This document shows, piece after piece, positions 51,380-60,885 of a stretch of 64,000 bases of DNA (positions are counted from its first letter, which is position 1; every line of letters begins with the position of its first letter). The notes under the pieces were generated by a model. That model had not been told where the DNA came from and ran no database searches. It was given only the letters and a program-made list of their open reading frames with translations. Where the stretch lies: assembly GCA_902800365.1 (NCBI GenBank), contig CADCEF010000013.1, positions 1-64,000 on the forward strand, read 5' to 3'. Origin of the DNA: an uncultured Prevotella sp. (lineage in GTDB: Bacteria; Bacteroidota; Bacteroidia; Bacteroidales; Bacteroidaceae). The position numbers and the translations under genes are program-made.

Positions 51380-52498
51380 ATGAATATAAATAGACTTTCG
51401 ATTATAGCACTAACATTGTTTCTGCCATTTACAGCAGAAGCGCAGAAGATAACACTCGGTTCGGCAACTACAAAGGATGGTGGCGAATATCAAGGAGAGA
51501 TGTTGATGGGAAAACCAAATGGTAAAGGTAAGGCTGTTTACAAGAACGGTAACTGGTACGAGGGCGAATACGTAAAAGGTAAGCGCCAAGGTTATGGTAC
51601 ATACTCTTTCTTTGATGGTGAAAAGTACGAGGGTGAGTGGTTTCAGGATCAACAACATGGCAAAGGAACATATTATTTCCAGAATAATAACCGCTATGAT
51701 GGCTTATGGTTTCGTGACTACCAACAGGGACATGGAATAATGTACTATTATAATGGTGATAAGTATGATGGCGAATGGAAACAAGATAAACGCTCTGGAT
51801 ATGGTATATACACATTTGCTAGTGGCGCGTACTATAAGGGAGATTGGTCTAACGACAAGAAGAACGGTAAAGGTGTCTACGATTGGGGGGATGGTTCTGT
51901 ATACGATGGCGACTGGAAAGAGAATATGCGCTCGGGCAAAGGTACTTTTAAGTATTCCGGTGGTGATGTGTATATTGGTCCTTGGGTAGATGACGAGATG
52001 AACGGTCGAGGTATATATAAGTTCCAGAACGGCGATGTATATGAGGGGGATTATGTTAAAGGCGAACGTACAGGTTCTGGAATATTCAAGTATGCTAATG
52101 GTGACAAATATACAGGCCAGTTCTCGAAAGGAGACAAGCAGGGACAAGGCACATTTGTGTGGAGCAATGGTGATACCTATGTAGGCCAGTGGAAGGCCGA
52201 CAAACAGGAGGGTCGCGGAAAACTGACCAAGAAATGTGGCGATACTGTCGAGGGCACCTTCAAGGCTGGTCAGCCTAATGGTGAGTGTGTCGTACGTTTT
52301 GCTGATGGTTCTAAATTCAAGGGCACCTTTAAAAATGGCCGTCGTAATGGGATGGCTGTTGAGGAGGACAAGGATGGTAATCGTTTTGAAGGAACTTATC
52401 AAGACGATGTTCGCGATGGAAACTTCGTTGAGAAAGATAGAAACGGTAAGGTTACCGCCCAGGGTACATATACCCGAGGTCACCGCCAAACAAAATAA
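51380..52498 (+). CDS. Secreted MORN-repeat protein
   Basis: The 372-residue protein has a signal peptide (LTLFLPFTAEAQ). By my count, fourteen consecutive 23-residue MORN repeats then fill the protein, each of the form Y-x-G-x-W-x(4)-x-G-x-G-x-Y-x(4)-G. The last three are more diverged. MORN arrays form long flat beta sheets that bind lipids or proteins. Outside the cytosol such a rod might be an envelope scaffold. It heads an operon with a YhcH-like gene (23-base gap), glgB and a membrane protein. Confidence 0.88.
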   Translation: MNINRLSIIALTLFLPFTAEAQKITLGSATTKDGGEYQGEMLMGKPNGKGKAVYKNGNWYEGEYVKGKRQGYGTYSFFDGEKYEGEWFQDQQHGKGTYYFQNNNRYDGLWFRDYQQGHGIMYYYNGDKYDGEWKQDKRSGYGIYTFASGAYYKGDWSNDKKNGKGVYDWGDGSVYDGDWKENMRSGKGTFKYSGGDVYIGPWVDDEMNGRGIYKFQNGDVYEGDYVKGERTGSGIFKYANGDKYTGQFSKGDKQGQGTFVWSNGDTYVGQWKADKQEGRGKLTKKCGDTVEGTFKAGQPNGECVVRFADGSKFKGTFKNGRRNGMAVEEDKDGNRFEGTYQDDVRDGNFVEKDRNGKVTAQGTYTRGHRQTK

Positions 52499-52521
52499 AA
52501 AACTTATAAATCATTCCGATT

Positions 52522-52968
52522 ATGATAATTGATACTATTGAGAATCTTGGCAAATATGTAGCACTTAATCCGTTGTTTGCCGATGTCATTGAGTTTCTGA
52601 AGAATAATGATCTCCGAACGATGGAAGAGGGGAAATATCCTATTAAGGATAAAAATCTCTTTCTGAGTGTTCAGGTGGCCAAGCAGCGTACCAAGGAATC
52701 TGCATTCATCGAGACTCATATTGAGATGGTAGATATCCAAATTCCTATCTCCTGTGCTGAAACCTACGGCTATTCTCCTCTATGCGATCTTCCGGAGTTT
52801 GAGTATGATGCCGAATTAGACATGACGAAGTATGGCGACACCAAGCCACAGACTTATGTCACTATTAAACCGGGTCAGTTCGTCATCTTCTTCCCACAAG
52901 ATGGACATGCGCCTTGTATTATTGATGAGCCGGAAATTAAGAAGGTAATTTTTAAAGTTAAAGCATAA
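52522..52968 (+). CDS. YhcH/YjgK/YiaL-family protein
   Basis: The 148-residue cytosolic protein belongs to the cupin-like DUF386 group: MIIDTIENLGKYVALNPLF start, ETHIEMVDIQIPISCAE in the metal-binding region, and FFPQDGHAP with a conserved His. Members act in sugar metabolism, for example on sialic acid or beta-galactoside derivatives; the substrate here is unknown. It lies 7 bases before glgB. Confidence 0.9.
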   Translation: MIIDTIENLGKYVALNPLFADVIEFLKNNDLRTMEEGKYPIKDKNLFLSVQVAKQRTKESAFIETHIEMVDIQIPISCAETYGYSPLCDLPEFEYDAELDMTKYGDTKPQTYVTIKPGQFVIFFPQDGHAPCIIDEPEIKKVIFKVKA

Positions 52969-52975
52969 AATAACT

Positions 52976-55009
52976 ATGGAAACAAAAATGAAACAATCTC
53001 CCGAGCATATCGGGTTAGTGCGTAACGACTCATGGCTTGAGCCTTTTGAGGGTGCTATCCGTGGGCGTCACGACCACGCTGTGTGGAAAATTAACCAGTT
53101 GACTAAAAATGGCAAGAAGACTCTTAGCGATTTCGCTTCTGGTCATCTTTATTTCGGACTTCACAAGTTGGCAAAAGGCTGGGTGTTCCGTGAGTGGGCA
53201 CCTAATGCTACCGATATCTATCTTATTGGCGACTTCAACAACTGGCAGGAGAACGAGAAGTATCGTTGCAAACGTATTGCTGGTACTGGCAATTGGGAAC
53301 TGAAATTGTCAGAAAAAGCCTTGAAGCACGGACAGCTTTACAAAATGAAGGTAAAGTGGAATGGTGGTGAAGGTGAACGTATTCCTGCCTGGTGCCGCCG
53401 TGTGGTTCAGGATGATAACACCAAGATATTCTCAGCTCAGGTTTGGAATCCTGAGAAGAAATATGAATTCAAGAAAAAGAACTTCAAACCCAAGAAGAAT
53501 CCTCTGCTCATATATGAATGCCATGTTGGAATGGGGCAGGATGCAGAGAAAGTTGGAACATATAAGGAATTTAAAGATAATGTATTGCCGCGTGTCATCA
53601 AGGATGGCTATAACTGTATTCAGGTGATGGCCATCCAGGAGCATCCTTACTATGGTTCATTCGGCTATCATGTATCGTCGTTCTTTGCCCCATCGAGCCG
53701 CTTTGGTACACCCGAGGATTTGAAGGAACTGATTGATACAGCACACAAGAATGGTGTAGCTGTTATTATGGACATCGTTCACTCGCATGCTGTAAAGAAT
53801 GAGGTAGAAGGTCTGGGCAATCTCGCTGGCGATCCTAACCAGTTCTTCTATCCAGGCGATCGTCATGAGCATCCGGCTTGGGATTCGCTGTGCTTCGATT
53901 ATGGCAAGGATGATGTCCTGCACTTCCTTCTGTCTAACTGCAAATACTGGCTCGAGGAGTTTAAGTTTGATGGTTTCCGCTTCGATGGCGTAACCTCAAT
54001 GCTCTATTACTCTCATGGTCTGGGTGAGGCTTTTGGTGGATACGGCGACTACTTTAATGGTCACGAGGACGATAACGCCATTTGTTATCTCACTCTGGCT
54101 AATAAATTGATTCACGAGGTTAATCCTAATGCTATCACAATCGCCGAGGAGGTTTCGGGTATGCCTGGTCTTGCTGCAAAGTTCGAGGATGGTGGATATG
54201 GCTTCGACTATCGTATGGCCATGAACATTCCTGATTATTGGATCAAGACTATTAAGGAGGTTCGTGATGAAGACATCAACGTATGTTCTATATTCTGGGA
54301 GGTGAAGAATCGTCGTCCTGACGAGAAAACCATCTCGTATTGCGAGAGTCACGACCAGGCACTCGTTGGTGATAAAACAATCATCTTCCGCCTGATTGAT
54401 GCCGATATGTATTGGCACTTCGCCAAGAAGGATGTGAACGATATAGCCCAGCGTGGTATAGCCCTGCATAAGATGATACGTCTGGTTACCTTAGGAGCCA
54501 TTAATGGTGGCTATCTGAACTTTATGGGTAACGAGTTCGGACATCCGGAATGGATTGACTTCCCGCGTGAGGGTAATGGCTGGAGTTATAAGTATGCGCG
54601 TCGTCAGTGGAACCTTGTAGATAACAAGGATCTGTGTTATCATTGGCTGGGTGATTTCGATCGTGAAATGCTTAAGACCATCAAGACGGTACGTAATTTC
54701 CAGGACAAGCCTGTGGTTGAAATATGGCATGACGATGGTGATCAGGTACTCTGTTTCATGCGTGGTGATTTAGTGTTTGTATTCAACTTCTCACCCACAC
54801 GTAGTTATACCGATTATGGTTTCTTGGTTCCAACTGGTTCGTATAAGGTAATGCTTAATACCGACTCGAAGGAATTTGGTGGAAACGGATTTGCCGACGA
54901 CACCGTTACTCACTTCACCAATTTTGATCCTCTTTATATCAAGGACCATAAGGAGTGGCTCAAACTCTATATACCGGCTCGTTCTGCCGTAGTATTGAAG
55001 AAAATTTGA
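52976..55009 (+). CDS. glgB: 1,4-alpha-glucan branching enzyme
   Basis: GlgB introduces alpha-1,6 branches into glycogen. The 677-residue protein has an N-terminal CBM48 domain (about 65-150, FREWAPNATDIYLIGDFNNW), then the GH13 barrel with DIVHSH, FRFDGV (nucleophile Asp337), AEEVSG (Glu391/392) and ESHDQA, and a C-terminal all-beta domain. The sequence resembles the eukaryote-like GH13_8 branching enzymes more than E. coli GlgB. No other glycogen gene is in the window. The next gene starts one base after its stop. Confidence 0.95.
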   Translation: METKMKQSPEHIGLVRNDSWLEPFEGAIRGRHDHAVWKINQLTKNGKKTLSDFASGHLYFGLHKLAKGWVFREWAPNATDIYLIGDFNNWQENEKYRCKRIAGTGNWELKLSEKALKHGQLYKMKVKWNGGEGERIPAWCRRVVQDDNTKIFSAQVWNPEKKYEFKKKNFKPKKNPLLIYECHVGMGQDAEKVGTYKEFKDNVLPRVIKDGYNCIQVMAIQEHPYYGSFGYHVSSFFAPSSRFGTPEDLKELIDTAHKNGVAVIMDIVHSHAVKNEVEGLGNLAGDPNQFFYPGDRHEHPAWDSLCFDYGKDDVLHFLLSNCKYWLEEFKFDGFRFDGVTSMLYYSHGLGEAFGGYGDYFNGHEDDNAICYLTLANKLIHEVNPNAITIAEEVSGMPGLAAKFEDGGYGFDYRMAMNIPDYWIKTIKEVRDEDINVCSIFWEVKNRRPDEKTISYCESHDQALVGDKTIIFRLIDADMYWHFAKKDVNDIAQRGIALHKMIRLVTLGAINGGYLNFMGNEFGHPEWIDFPREGNGWSYKYARRQWNLVDNKDLCYHWLGDFDREMLKTIKTVRNFQDKPVVEIWHDDGDQVLCFMRGDLVFVFNFSPTRSYTDYGFLVPTGSYKVMLNTDSKEFGGNGFADDTVTHFTNFDPLYIKDHKEWLKLYIPARSAVVLKKI

Positions 55010-55010
55010 A

Positions 55011-56174
55011 ATGGGATATAATAATTATCGGAAAAAACAACGTAATGATAGCGCAATGACCATCCGTGTGGTGTGCGCTATCGTTTTTATTCTCTTTACA
55101 TGGTGCTGGGTGTACTACTTCCAGTGCGATTTGTTAGCTATGGCGCAACATGTGCTTAGTAATGGGCTAACCCATTACAATCGTATTGTAGGAGCCATTG
55201 TTATCACTGTCGTACTGATGTTTTTCCAGAATCTGGTGCATAAGTATACCCGCCTGAACAAGAGCTTTTATTCACTTACCTTCTTTCCTTCGATGTTGTT
55301 GTTAGGAATGCTAACAAATATCAAACCCGATCCTGAAGGAGGTATTAATCATGGATTTTCAGGTTGGCTAGCCATTCTTGTCCTAATAGCTTGGGGGGGT
55401 GTGTCATACGTGTCTACTAAACTGCAGGAACTCGATGATGATGCTACCCCCAATATCTTGTCGCGTTCTATGTGGGTAAACCTGCTGTTGTTGGTTTTCC
55501 AGATGATGATAACCGCAGGTATTGCTAATACCAATGCTGTGTTCCATTACCGCATGCGTGCCGAGCGTTGCTTGCTTGATGGCGATATTGATGGTGCACT
55601 TAAAGCTGGTAAGAAGTCACTTGAGTGCGATGAACCGCTTGTCATGCTCCGCATGCAGGCTCTGGCTCGTAAGGATGCTCTTGGAGAACAACTCTTCGAA
55701 TATAAGGTATGTGGTAGCAGCAAAAGTATTTTGCCCACTAACGATAGTACTCCAACGTTGTTGTTATATCCGGTAGATAGTATCTATAAGTTTATTGGTG
55801 CTGTTCCTGCCTACAAAATGGAACCGATGCATTACCTTAAGTTGGTTCAGCGTAAGGATTCTGTGTCGCGAAAGGTGGTGAACGATTATCTGCTCTCCGG
55901 CTATCTAATTGATAAGGATATTGATAACTTTGTTCGTGAGCTTGGAAGACATTATTCAATAAACGATAGCCTTCCAAAGCACTATCGCGAGGCAATGGTT
56001 TTATATACTCATTTGCGCTCACGTCCTGTAGCGGTTTATCATAACACCGTGATGGATGAAGATTACAATAACTTCCGCGAACTGCGAAACAAGTATCCTG
56101 ACAAGAGGGAGCAGAAAGGCAAGATGATGGAAGAGTATTTTGGTACCTATTGGTATTATTATTGGTATGAATAG
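55011..56174 (+). CDS. Membrane protein of unknown function
   Basis: The 387-residue protein has five or so hydrophobic segments in its first half (about 17-40, 60-78, 88-103, 118-135 and 150-172). A soluble C-terminal half (about 180-387) follows, with helical repeats such as RAERCLLDGDIDGALKAGKKSLE that look TPR-like. It may be related to Bacteroidetes DUF6057 proteins; I am not sure. It is the last gene of the MORN-yhcH-glgB operon and is followed by a strong terminator. Confidence 0.7.
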   Translation: MGYNNYRKKQRNDSAMTIRVVCAIVFILFTWCWVYYFQCDLLAMAQHVLSNGLTHYNRIVGAIVITVVLMFFQNLVHKYTRLNKSFYSLTFFPSMLLLGMLTNIKPDPEGGINHGFSGWLAILVLIAWGGVSYVSTKLQELDDDATPNILSRSMWVNLLLLVFQMMITAGIANTNAVFHYRMRAERCLLDGDIDGALKAGKKSLECDEPLVMLRMQALARKDALGEQLFEYKVCGSSKSILPTNDSTPTLLLYPVDSIYKFIGAVPAYKMEPMHYLKLVQRKDSVSRKVVNDYLLSGYLIDKDIDNFVRELGRHYSINDSLPKHYREAMVLYTHLRSRPVAVYHNTVMDEDYNNFRELRNKYPDKREQKGKMMEEYFGTYWYYYWYE

Positions 56175-56184
56175 AGTAAAAAAT

Positions 56185-56220
56185 AAGCCTCTCGAAATAA
56201 TTCGGGAGGCTTTCTTTTTT
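56185..56220. terminator. Intrinsic terminator between convergent operons
   Basis: AAGCCTCTCGAA pairs with TTCGGGAGGCTT (one G-U pair), followed by TCTTTTTT. It ends the glgB operon on the + strand and sits 5 bases from the end of the acyl-CoA ligase gene on the other strand. Confidence 0.85.
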
Positions 56221-56224
56221 ATGC

Positions 56225-57886
56225 TTATTTGTACAAATAGCGTTTAATACTCTTTTTAGGAGTTTTTTCAAACTCTTCCTCGTGAATTTCTATTTCTGAA
56301 ATCTTCTCGTATGCAGGAAGAATCTCGTTCAGTCCATTGCGGTTCTGCTCCATGATGTTCTTCAGGTCTTCGTCAGAGAATCCCATGTTCTTAGCCTCAT
56401 CCATGTCGGGGTGAACCAGAGCTACTAACTTAGTGTCGCGCTGTACCACGATGCTTTCAACCACCATAGTCATAGAGTTCAGTTTATCCTCAATCTCCTC
56501 GGGGTAGATGTTTTGTCCGTTAGCACCAAGCAACATGTTCTTCGAGCGTCCGTTAATGAAAACATTGCCATCATCGTCCATTGTGCCGAGGTCGCCTGTG
56601 TGATACCATCCATCGCGATCGATTGTTTCTGCTGTAGCCTCTGGGTTCTTGTAGTAGCCCAGCATTACATTTGGACCTTTTGTAAGGATTTCTCCAGGAA
56701 TACGCTTCGGATCGGGTGATACTATCTTTACTTCCTGATGCAGAGCTGCTCGTCCGCACGAACCAGGTGCAAAAGTCTTATAGTCGCGATAGCAGATGAT
56801 AGGGGCACACTCTGTAGCACCGTAGCCCACGGTATATGGGAAATCTATGCGCTTTAGGAAATGTTCTACTTCCTGATTCAGAGCAGCACCACCTATTATA
56901 ACCTCGTACATATTTCCACCAAATGCCTTCAGTACCTCCTGACAGATCATCTCGCGTACCTTTTTCGATATCACAGGCATCTGTAAGAGCAGGCGCATAC
57001 GGTTGTTCTGTATCTTTGGGAATACCTTCTTGCGTATAATCTTCTCGATAATAAGAGGTACTGCTATAACAATTCTTGGTTTGATTTCTGCCAAAGCCTG
57101 AGCGATGATTGCTGGCGATGGAACACGGTTCAGATAGTATACGTGGCATCCGTGCAGGAACTCAAAGATAAACTCGAATGCCATTCCATACATGTGGGCC
57201 ATTGGCAGCATTGATATTACCTTATCGCCAGCCTTTATTATGTTGCCCAATACACTTATGGCAAAGTCGTAGTTGGACCATAGAGCGCGATAGGGTAGCA
57301 TTACACCCTTTGAGAATCCTGTTGTTCCGCTGGTGTAGTTTATCACAGCCAGTTCCTCTGGACTCTGCTCTATGTAATAATTAACGTGTTCCTTGCGGAA
57401 GTATTTGGGAAATTTCTTTCCGTACAACTCATTCAAGTGCTCGCGTGCATATGTAAGCTTGTCGGTACGTGATACCATCAGCGAGTAGTCAGGGTTATTT
57501 ATAATACCCTCAAGTGTAGGCATGGCCTGGGGATCGATGATTGTAGCCACATGGTCGCCCACAAAGAGTAGTCTTGCCTCTGAGTGGTTAACGATGTTGT
57601 GTACTTGTTCGGCGTTGAACTCGTGCAGAATGGGCACGGCAATAGCACCGTAGGTAAGTGTGGCAAGGAAAGCCACAGCCCATTGTGATGAGTTACGTCC
57701 ACAGAGTGCAATCTTGTCGCCTTTCTGTATTCCGCTATTTTCGAAAAGAATATGCAACTTTTCGATTTTTCTGGCTACGTCATGAAACTGCAGCGTCTGG
57801 CCCTTAAAATCGGTAAGGGCGTCGCGATCCCAATTGTCAATGATACTTTTTTGTATCAGAGCGTTAAAACTAGGTATATGTTCCAT
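56225..57886 (-). CDS. AMP-dependent acyl-CoA synthetase/ligase (copy 2)
   Basis: The enzyme activates a carboxylic acid, probably a fatty acid, through an acyl-adenylate. The 553-residue protein has the AMP-binding P-loop INYTSGTTGFSKGVMLPYR, the GYGATECAP motif, GWYHTGDLG, and the terminal KKSIKRYLYK with the catalytic Lys. It is closely similar over its whole length to the upstream neighbour at 57893-59551, so the pair arose by tandem duplication. The gap is 6 bases. Confidence 0.9.
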   Translation of the reverse strand: MEHIPSFNALIQKSIIDNWDRDALTDFKGQTLQFHDVARKIEKLHILFENSGIQKGDKIALCGRNSSQWAVAFLATLTYGAIAVPILHEFNAEQVHNIVNHSEARLLFVGDHVATIIDPQAMPTLEGIINNPDYSLMVSRTDKLTYAREHLNELYGKKFPKYFRKEHVNYYIEQSPEELAVINYTSGTTGFSKGVMLPYRALWSNYDFAISVLGNIIKAGDKVISMLPMAHMYGMAFEFIFEFLHGCHVYYLNRVPSPAIIAQALAEIKPRIVIAVPLIIEKIIRKKVFPKIQNNRMRLLLQMPVISKKVREMICQEVLKAFGGNMYEVIIGGAALNQEVEHFLKRIDFPYTVGYGATECAPIICYRDYKTFAPGSCGRAALHQEVKIVSPDPKRIPGEILTKGPNVMLGYYKNPEATAETIDRDGWYHTGDLGTMDDDGNVFINGRSKNMLLGANGQNIYPEEIEDKLNSMTMVVESIVVQRDTKLVALVHPDMDEAKNMGFSDEDLKNIMEQNRNGLNEILPAYEKISEIEIHEEEFEKTPKKSIKRYLYK

Positions 57887-57892
57887 AAGCTA

Positions 57893-59551
57893 TCAGTTAT
57901 TCTTATATAGGTAGCGTTTTATACTCTTTTTTGGTGTCTTGGCAAATTCCTCTTCCTGGAGTTCAATTGCCGATATACGACTGTATGCAGGCAGAATGTT
58001 GTTCAGTTCTTGACGGTTCTGCTCCATAATGTTTTCCAATTCTTCACGTGTGAAGCTCACCACCTCGTCTTTGTCGGGGTGTACCAGAGCAACCAACTTG
58101 TCGCCACGCTGAATCACCAGGCTCTCTGATACCATTGCCATAGTGTTCAGCTTGTCTTCGATCTCCTCGGGATAAACGTTCTGTCCGTTGGCTCCAAGCA
58201 GCATGTTTTTCAGGCGTCCGCGAATAAATATATGTCCATCTGCCGACATTGTTGCTAAGTCGCCAGTATGATACCATCCATCGGCATCCAAAACCTCGCG
58301 GGTTGCTTCTTCATTCATGTAGTATCCTGTCATCACGTTTGTTCCTCTAGCCACAATTTCTCCGGCAATATTCTGCGGGTCTGTGCTCAGAATCTTCACC
58401 TCCATGCGGTCGACAGGCGCTCCGCACGAACCAGGCGCAAAGTCGTGATAATCACTGAATGATATCAGCGGAGCACACTCTGTGGTTCCGTAGCCTACTG
58501 TTATTGGGAAACCAATCGACAGCAGAAACTCTTCTACCTCTTTCGATAGTGGAGCTCCACCTACGATAACCTCATACAGGTTGCCGCCAAAGGCTTTGTA
58601 AACATCCTTGCAAATGCGTGTCTTTACCTTTTTGCTAACTATAGGCATTGCCAGCAGCAGACGCATACGGTTGTCCTGTATCTTGGGGAATACCTTCTTA
58701 CGTATTATCTTTTCAATAATAAGCGGTACTGTGATGATTACTGAAGGTTTTACTGTAGCAAACGCCTCGGCTATGATAGCGGGACTTGGCAGGCGGGTTA
58801 GGAAGAACAGATGACATCCATTGCAGAATCCAAAGAGGAATTCTACAGCCATTCCGTACATGTGGGCCATAGGCAGAATGCTAAGCATATTGTCGCCAGC
58901 TTTTACATTCCTACCAAGAATGCGCAAACAGAACTCTACGTTGCTCCAGATGGTGCGATAGGGTAGCATGACGCCTTTTGAAAATCCTGTAGTGCCGCTG
59001 GTATAATTAATCATCGACAGCTCTTCGGCATCGTCAACATGATATTTTACATGCTGCGCTCTAAACGCTTTGGGGTATTTGCTGCCAAACATCAAATTAA
59101 GATGTTCGCGCGCGTAGGTTATTTTTTCCGATCGAGAAATGAAGAGCGAGAAATCGGGCAGGTTAATTATTGCCTCAAGTGCCGGCATCGCTTCAGGATC
59201 GATTGTCTTTACCGCAAAATCTCCTATGAACAAGAGCTTGGAGCCTGAGTGATTAACTATGTTCTGAATCTGCTCGCCATTAAACTCGTGTAGAATGGGC
59301 ACAGCAACGGCTCCGTAGGTAAGTGTGGCAAGGAAGGCTACTGCCCAGTGTGCAGAGTTACGACCGCATATCGCTATCTTATCACCCTTAACCACACCAC
59401 TGTTTTCAAATAATATATGTATTTTTTCGATTTTGCGTGCGACGTCGTGATACTGGAGCGTTATGCCCTGATAGTCTGTAAGAGCATCCTGGTCCCAGTT
59501 TTTCACTATGGCTTCCTGAATTAAAGCATTAAAACTGCTAAATTTTTCCAT
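57893..59551 (-). CDS. AMP-dependent acyl-CoA synthetase/ligase (copy 1)
   Basis: Same family and motifs as its neighbour: NYTSGTTGFSKGVMLPYR, GYGTTECAP, GWYHTGDLA, and TPKKSIKRYLYKNN at the end; 552 residues. I start it at 59551 (MEKFSSFNALIQEA), which matches the start of copy 2; the 20-codon upstream extension crosses the promoter. The pair probably acts in exogenous fatty-acid activation, possibly with different chain-length preference, which is inference. Confidence 0.9.
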   Translation of the reverse strand: MEKFSSFNALIQEAIVKNWDQDALTDYQGITLQYHDVARKIEKIHILFENSGVVKGDKIAICGRNSAHWAVAFLATLTYGAVAVPILHEFNGEQIQNIVNHSGSKLLFIGDFAVKTIDPEAMPALEAIINLPDFSLFISRSEKITYAREHLNLMFGSKYPKAFRAQHVKYHVDDAEELSMINYTSGTTGFSKGVMLPYRTIWSNVEFCLRILGRNVKAGDNMLSILPMAHMYGMAVEFLFGFCNGCHLFFLTRLPSPAIIAEAFATVKPSVIITVPLIIEKIIRKKVFPKIQDNRMRLLLAMPIVSKKVKTRICKDVYKAFGGNLYEVIVGGAPLSKEVEEFLLSIGFPITVGYGTTECAPLISFSDYHDFAPGSCGAPVDRMEVKILSTDPQNIAGEIVARGTNVMTGYYMNEEATREVLDADGWYHTGDLATMSADGHIFIRGRLKNMLLGANGQNVYPEEIEDKLNTMAMVSESLVIQRGDKLVALVHPDKDEVVSFTREELENIMEQNRQELNNILPAYSRISAIELQEEEFAKTPKKSIKRYLYKNN

Positions 59552-59580
59552 TAAAACTGCACAAATTTTGAAATTTTGTG

Positions 59581-59588
59581 CAAAGGTA
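59581..59588 (-). promoter_or_regulatory. -7 box of the acyl-CoA ligase pair
   Basis: The minus strand reads TACCTTTG followed by C, 30 bases before the ATG. Confidence 0.65.
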
Positions 59589-59637
59589 ATGCATTTTTTG
59601 CACACTACCAAATGTTTTTGTGCAATTTTTCAAAAAA

Positions 59638-60885
59638 TTATTCGTATCTCATCGATTTCGCAGGATGTATGTGCGAAATCAAGTAGCTTGGTGCTATAAG
59701 CACAAATACACATATCAAAAGTGTGGCTATGTTTATCATCGCAATAATGGGCAGATTCAGCTCCATGGGTGCTTCGCTCACATAGTATGTCTGTGGGTCG
59801 AGCGCAATCAATCCTGTATGTTGCTGTAGCAGAACGATGCCTATACCTGCTATGTTTCCCCAGAATAATCCTTGGCCTATGATAAACACAGAGAACCATA
59901 GGAATGTATGGCGTACAGTTTTGTTTCTGGCACCTAAGGCCTTCAGTATTCCTATCATCTGAGTGCGCTCCAGTATAATAATCAGCAGTCCGCTAATCAT
60001 CGTGAATCCAGCTACGCATACCATCAGCGCAAGTATTATCCATACGTTAATGTCAAGCAGCTCCAACCACGAGAATACCTGGGGATACAGCTCGTATATG
60101 GTTTCACTTGTCAGCGTGTTTCCTTGCTCGTCGGTAGAGCGGTTCACGTTATCAATAAATGTGTTTGCTGTAATGTCCAGATGTTCAAAGTCCTTCACCA
60201 ATACCTCTATGCCTGTGGCCTGATTATCTGTCCATCCGTTTAGCTTATTGGCGGTATGTAAGTCTGTGAAACAAAGCGTCTCGTCAAAGCGTGTCATATT
60301 AGTCTGGTATATGCCAGCTATGGTGAATCTGCGAGTGCGCACATCTTCGTTATCAATAAAATAGCCAAACACCTTGTCGCCAGCTTTTAGTCGCATCTTG
60401 TCGGCTATCATTTTGGATATCAGTATCTTATAGTGACTGGCTGAATCGCTGAATGCTGGTATTGAACCTTCTGTGAGATGCTTGCTCAGGAATGTTGTAT
60501 CGTATTCGGCTGCTATGCCTTTAAATGCTACACCCAGAAAGTCTTCGTCTGTCTTTAGTATTCCTTGCGTCATACTGAATCGCTCGGCATGGGCCACGCC
60601 ATTAAGGTTGCTGATAGCTCTCATCAGACTGTCGTCGGCACAAATGGGGTGGGGATCACCACCGCCATAGTTCATAATATTGTGCACTTGTATGTGACTG
60701 CCAAAGCCTACAACCTTGTCGCGGATGGTGTGCTTGAATCCCAGAACCACGCTCACCGTTACTATCATAACTGCAAGACCGATAGCCACTCCGATGGTAG
60801 CTATACGAATAGCAGGACGACTCACTTTTCGTTTGTCGCCCTTGTCACTATATATCTTCTTAGCTATGTATAATGGAAAATTCAC
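59638..60885 (-). CDS. ABC transporter permease, LolC/LolE-like
   Basis: The 415-residue inner-membrane protein has one N-terminal TM helix (about 25-48), a large periplasmic MacB-type domain, and three C-terminal TM helices of the FtsX domain (about 285-310, 332-352 and 380-403). The start NFPLYIAKKIYSD resembles LolC/E proteins that extract lipoproteins from the inner membrane. No ATPase gene is adjacent. It starts with GTG overlapping the aminotransferase stop (GTGA). Confidence 0.85.
   Translation of the reverse strand: MNFPLYIAKKIYSDKGDKRKVSRPAIRIATIGVAIGLAVMIVTVSVVLGFKHTIRDKVVGFGSHIQVHNIMNYGGGDPHPICADDSLMRAISNLNGVAHAERFSMTQGILKTDEDFLGVAFKGIAAEYDTTFLSKHLTEGSIPAFSDSASHYKILISKMIADKMRLKAGDKVFGYFIDNEDVRTRRFTIAGIYQTNMTRFDETLCFTDLHTANKLNGWTDNQATGIEVLVKDFEHLDITANTFIDNVNRSTDEQGNTLTSETIYELYPQVFSWLELLDINVWIILALMVCVAGFTMISGLLIIILERTQMIGILKALGARNKTVRHTFLWFSVFIIGQGLFWGNIAGIGIVLLQQHTGLIALDPQTYYVSEAPMELNLPIIAMINIATLLICVFVLIAPSYLISHIHPAKSMRYE

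Noticed and set aside
51704..52489. 261-residue minus-strand frame inside the MORN gene
   Set aside because: Open because of the repeat codon pattern of the MORN gene; no family signature.
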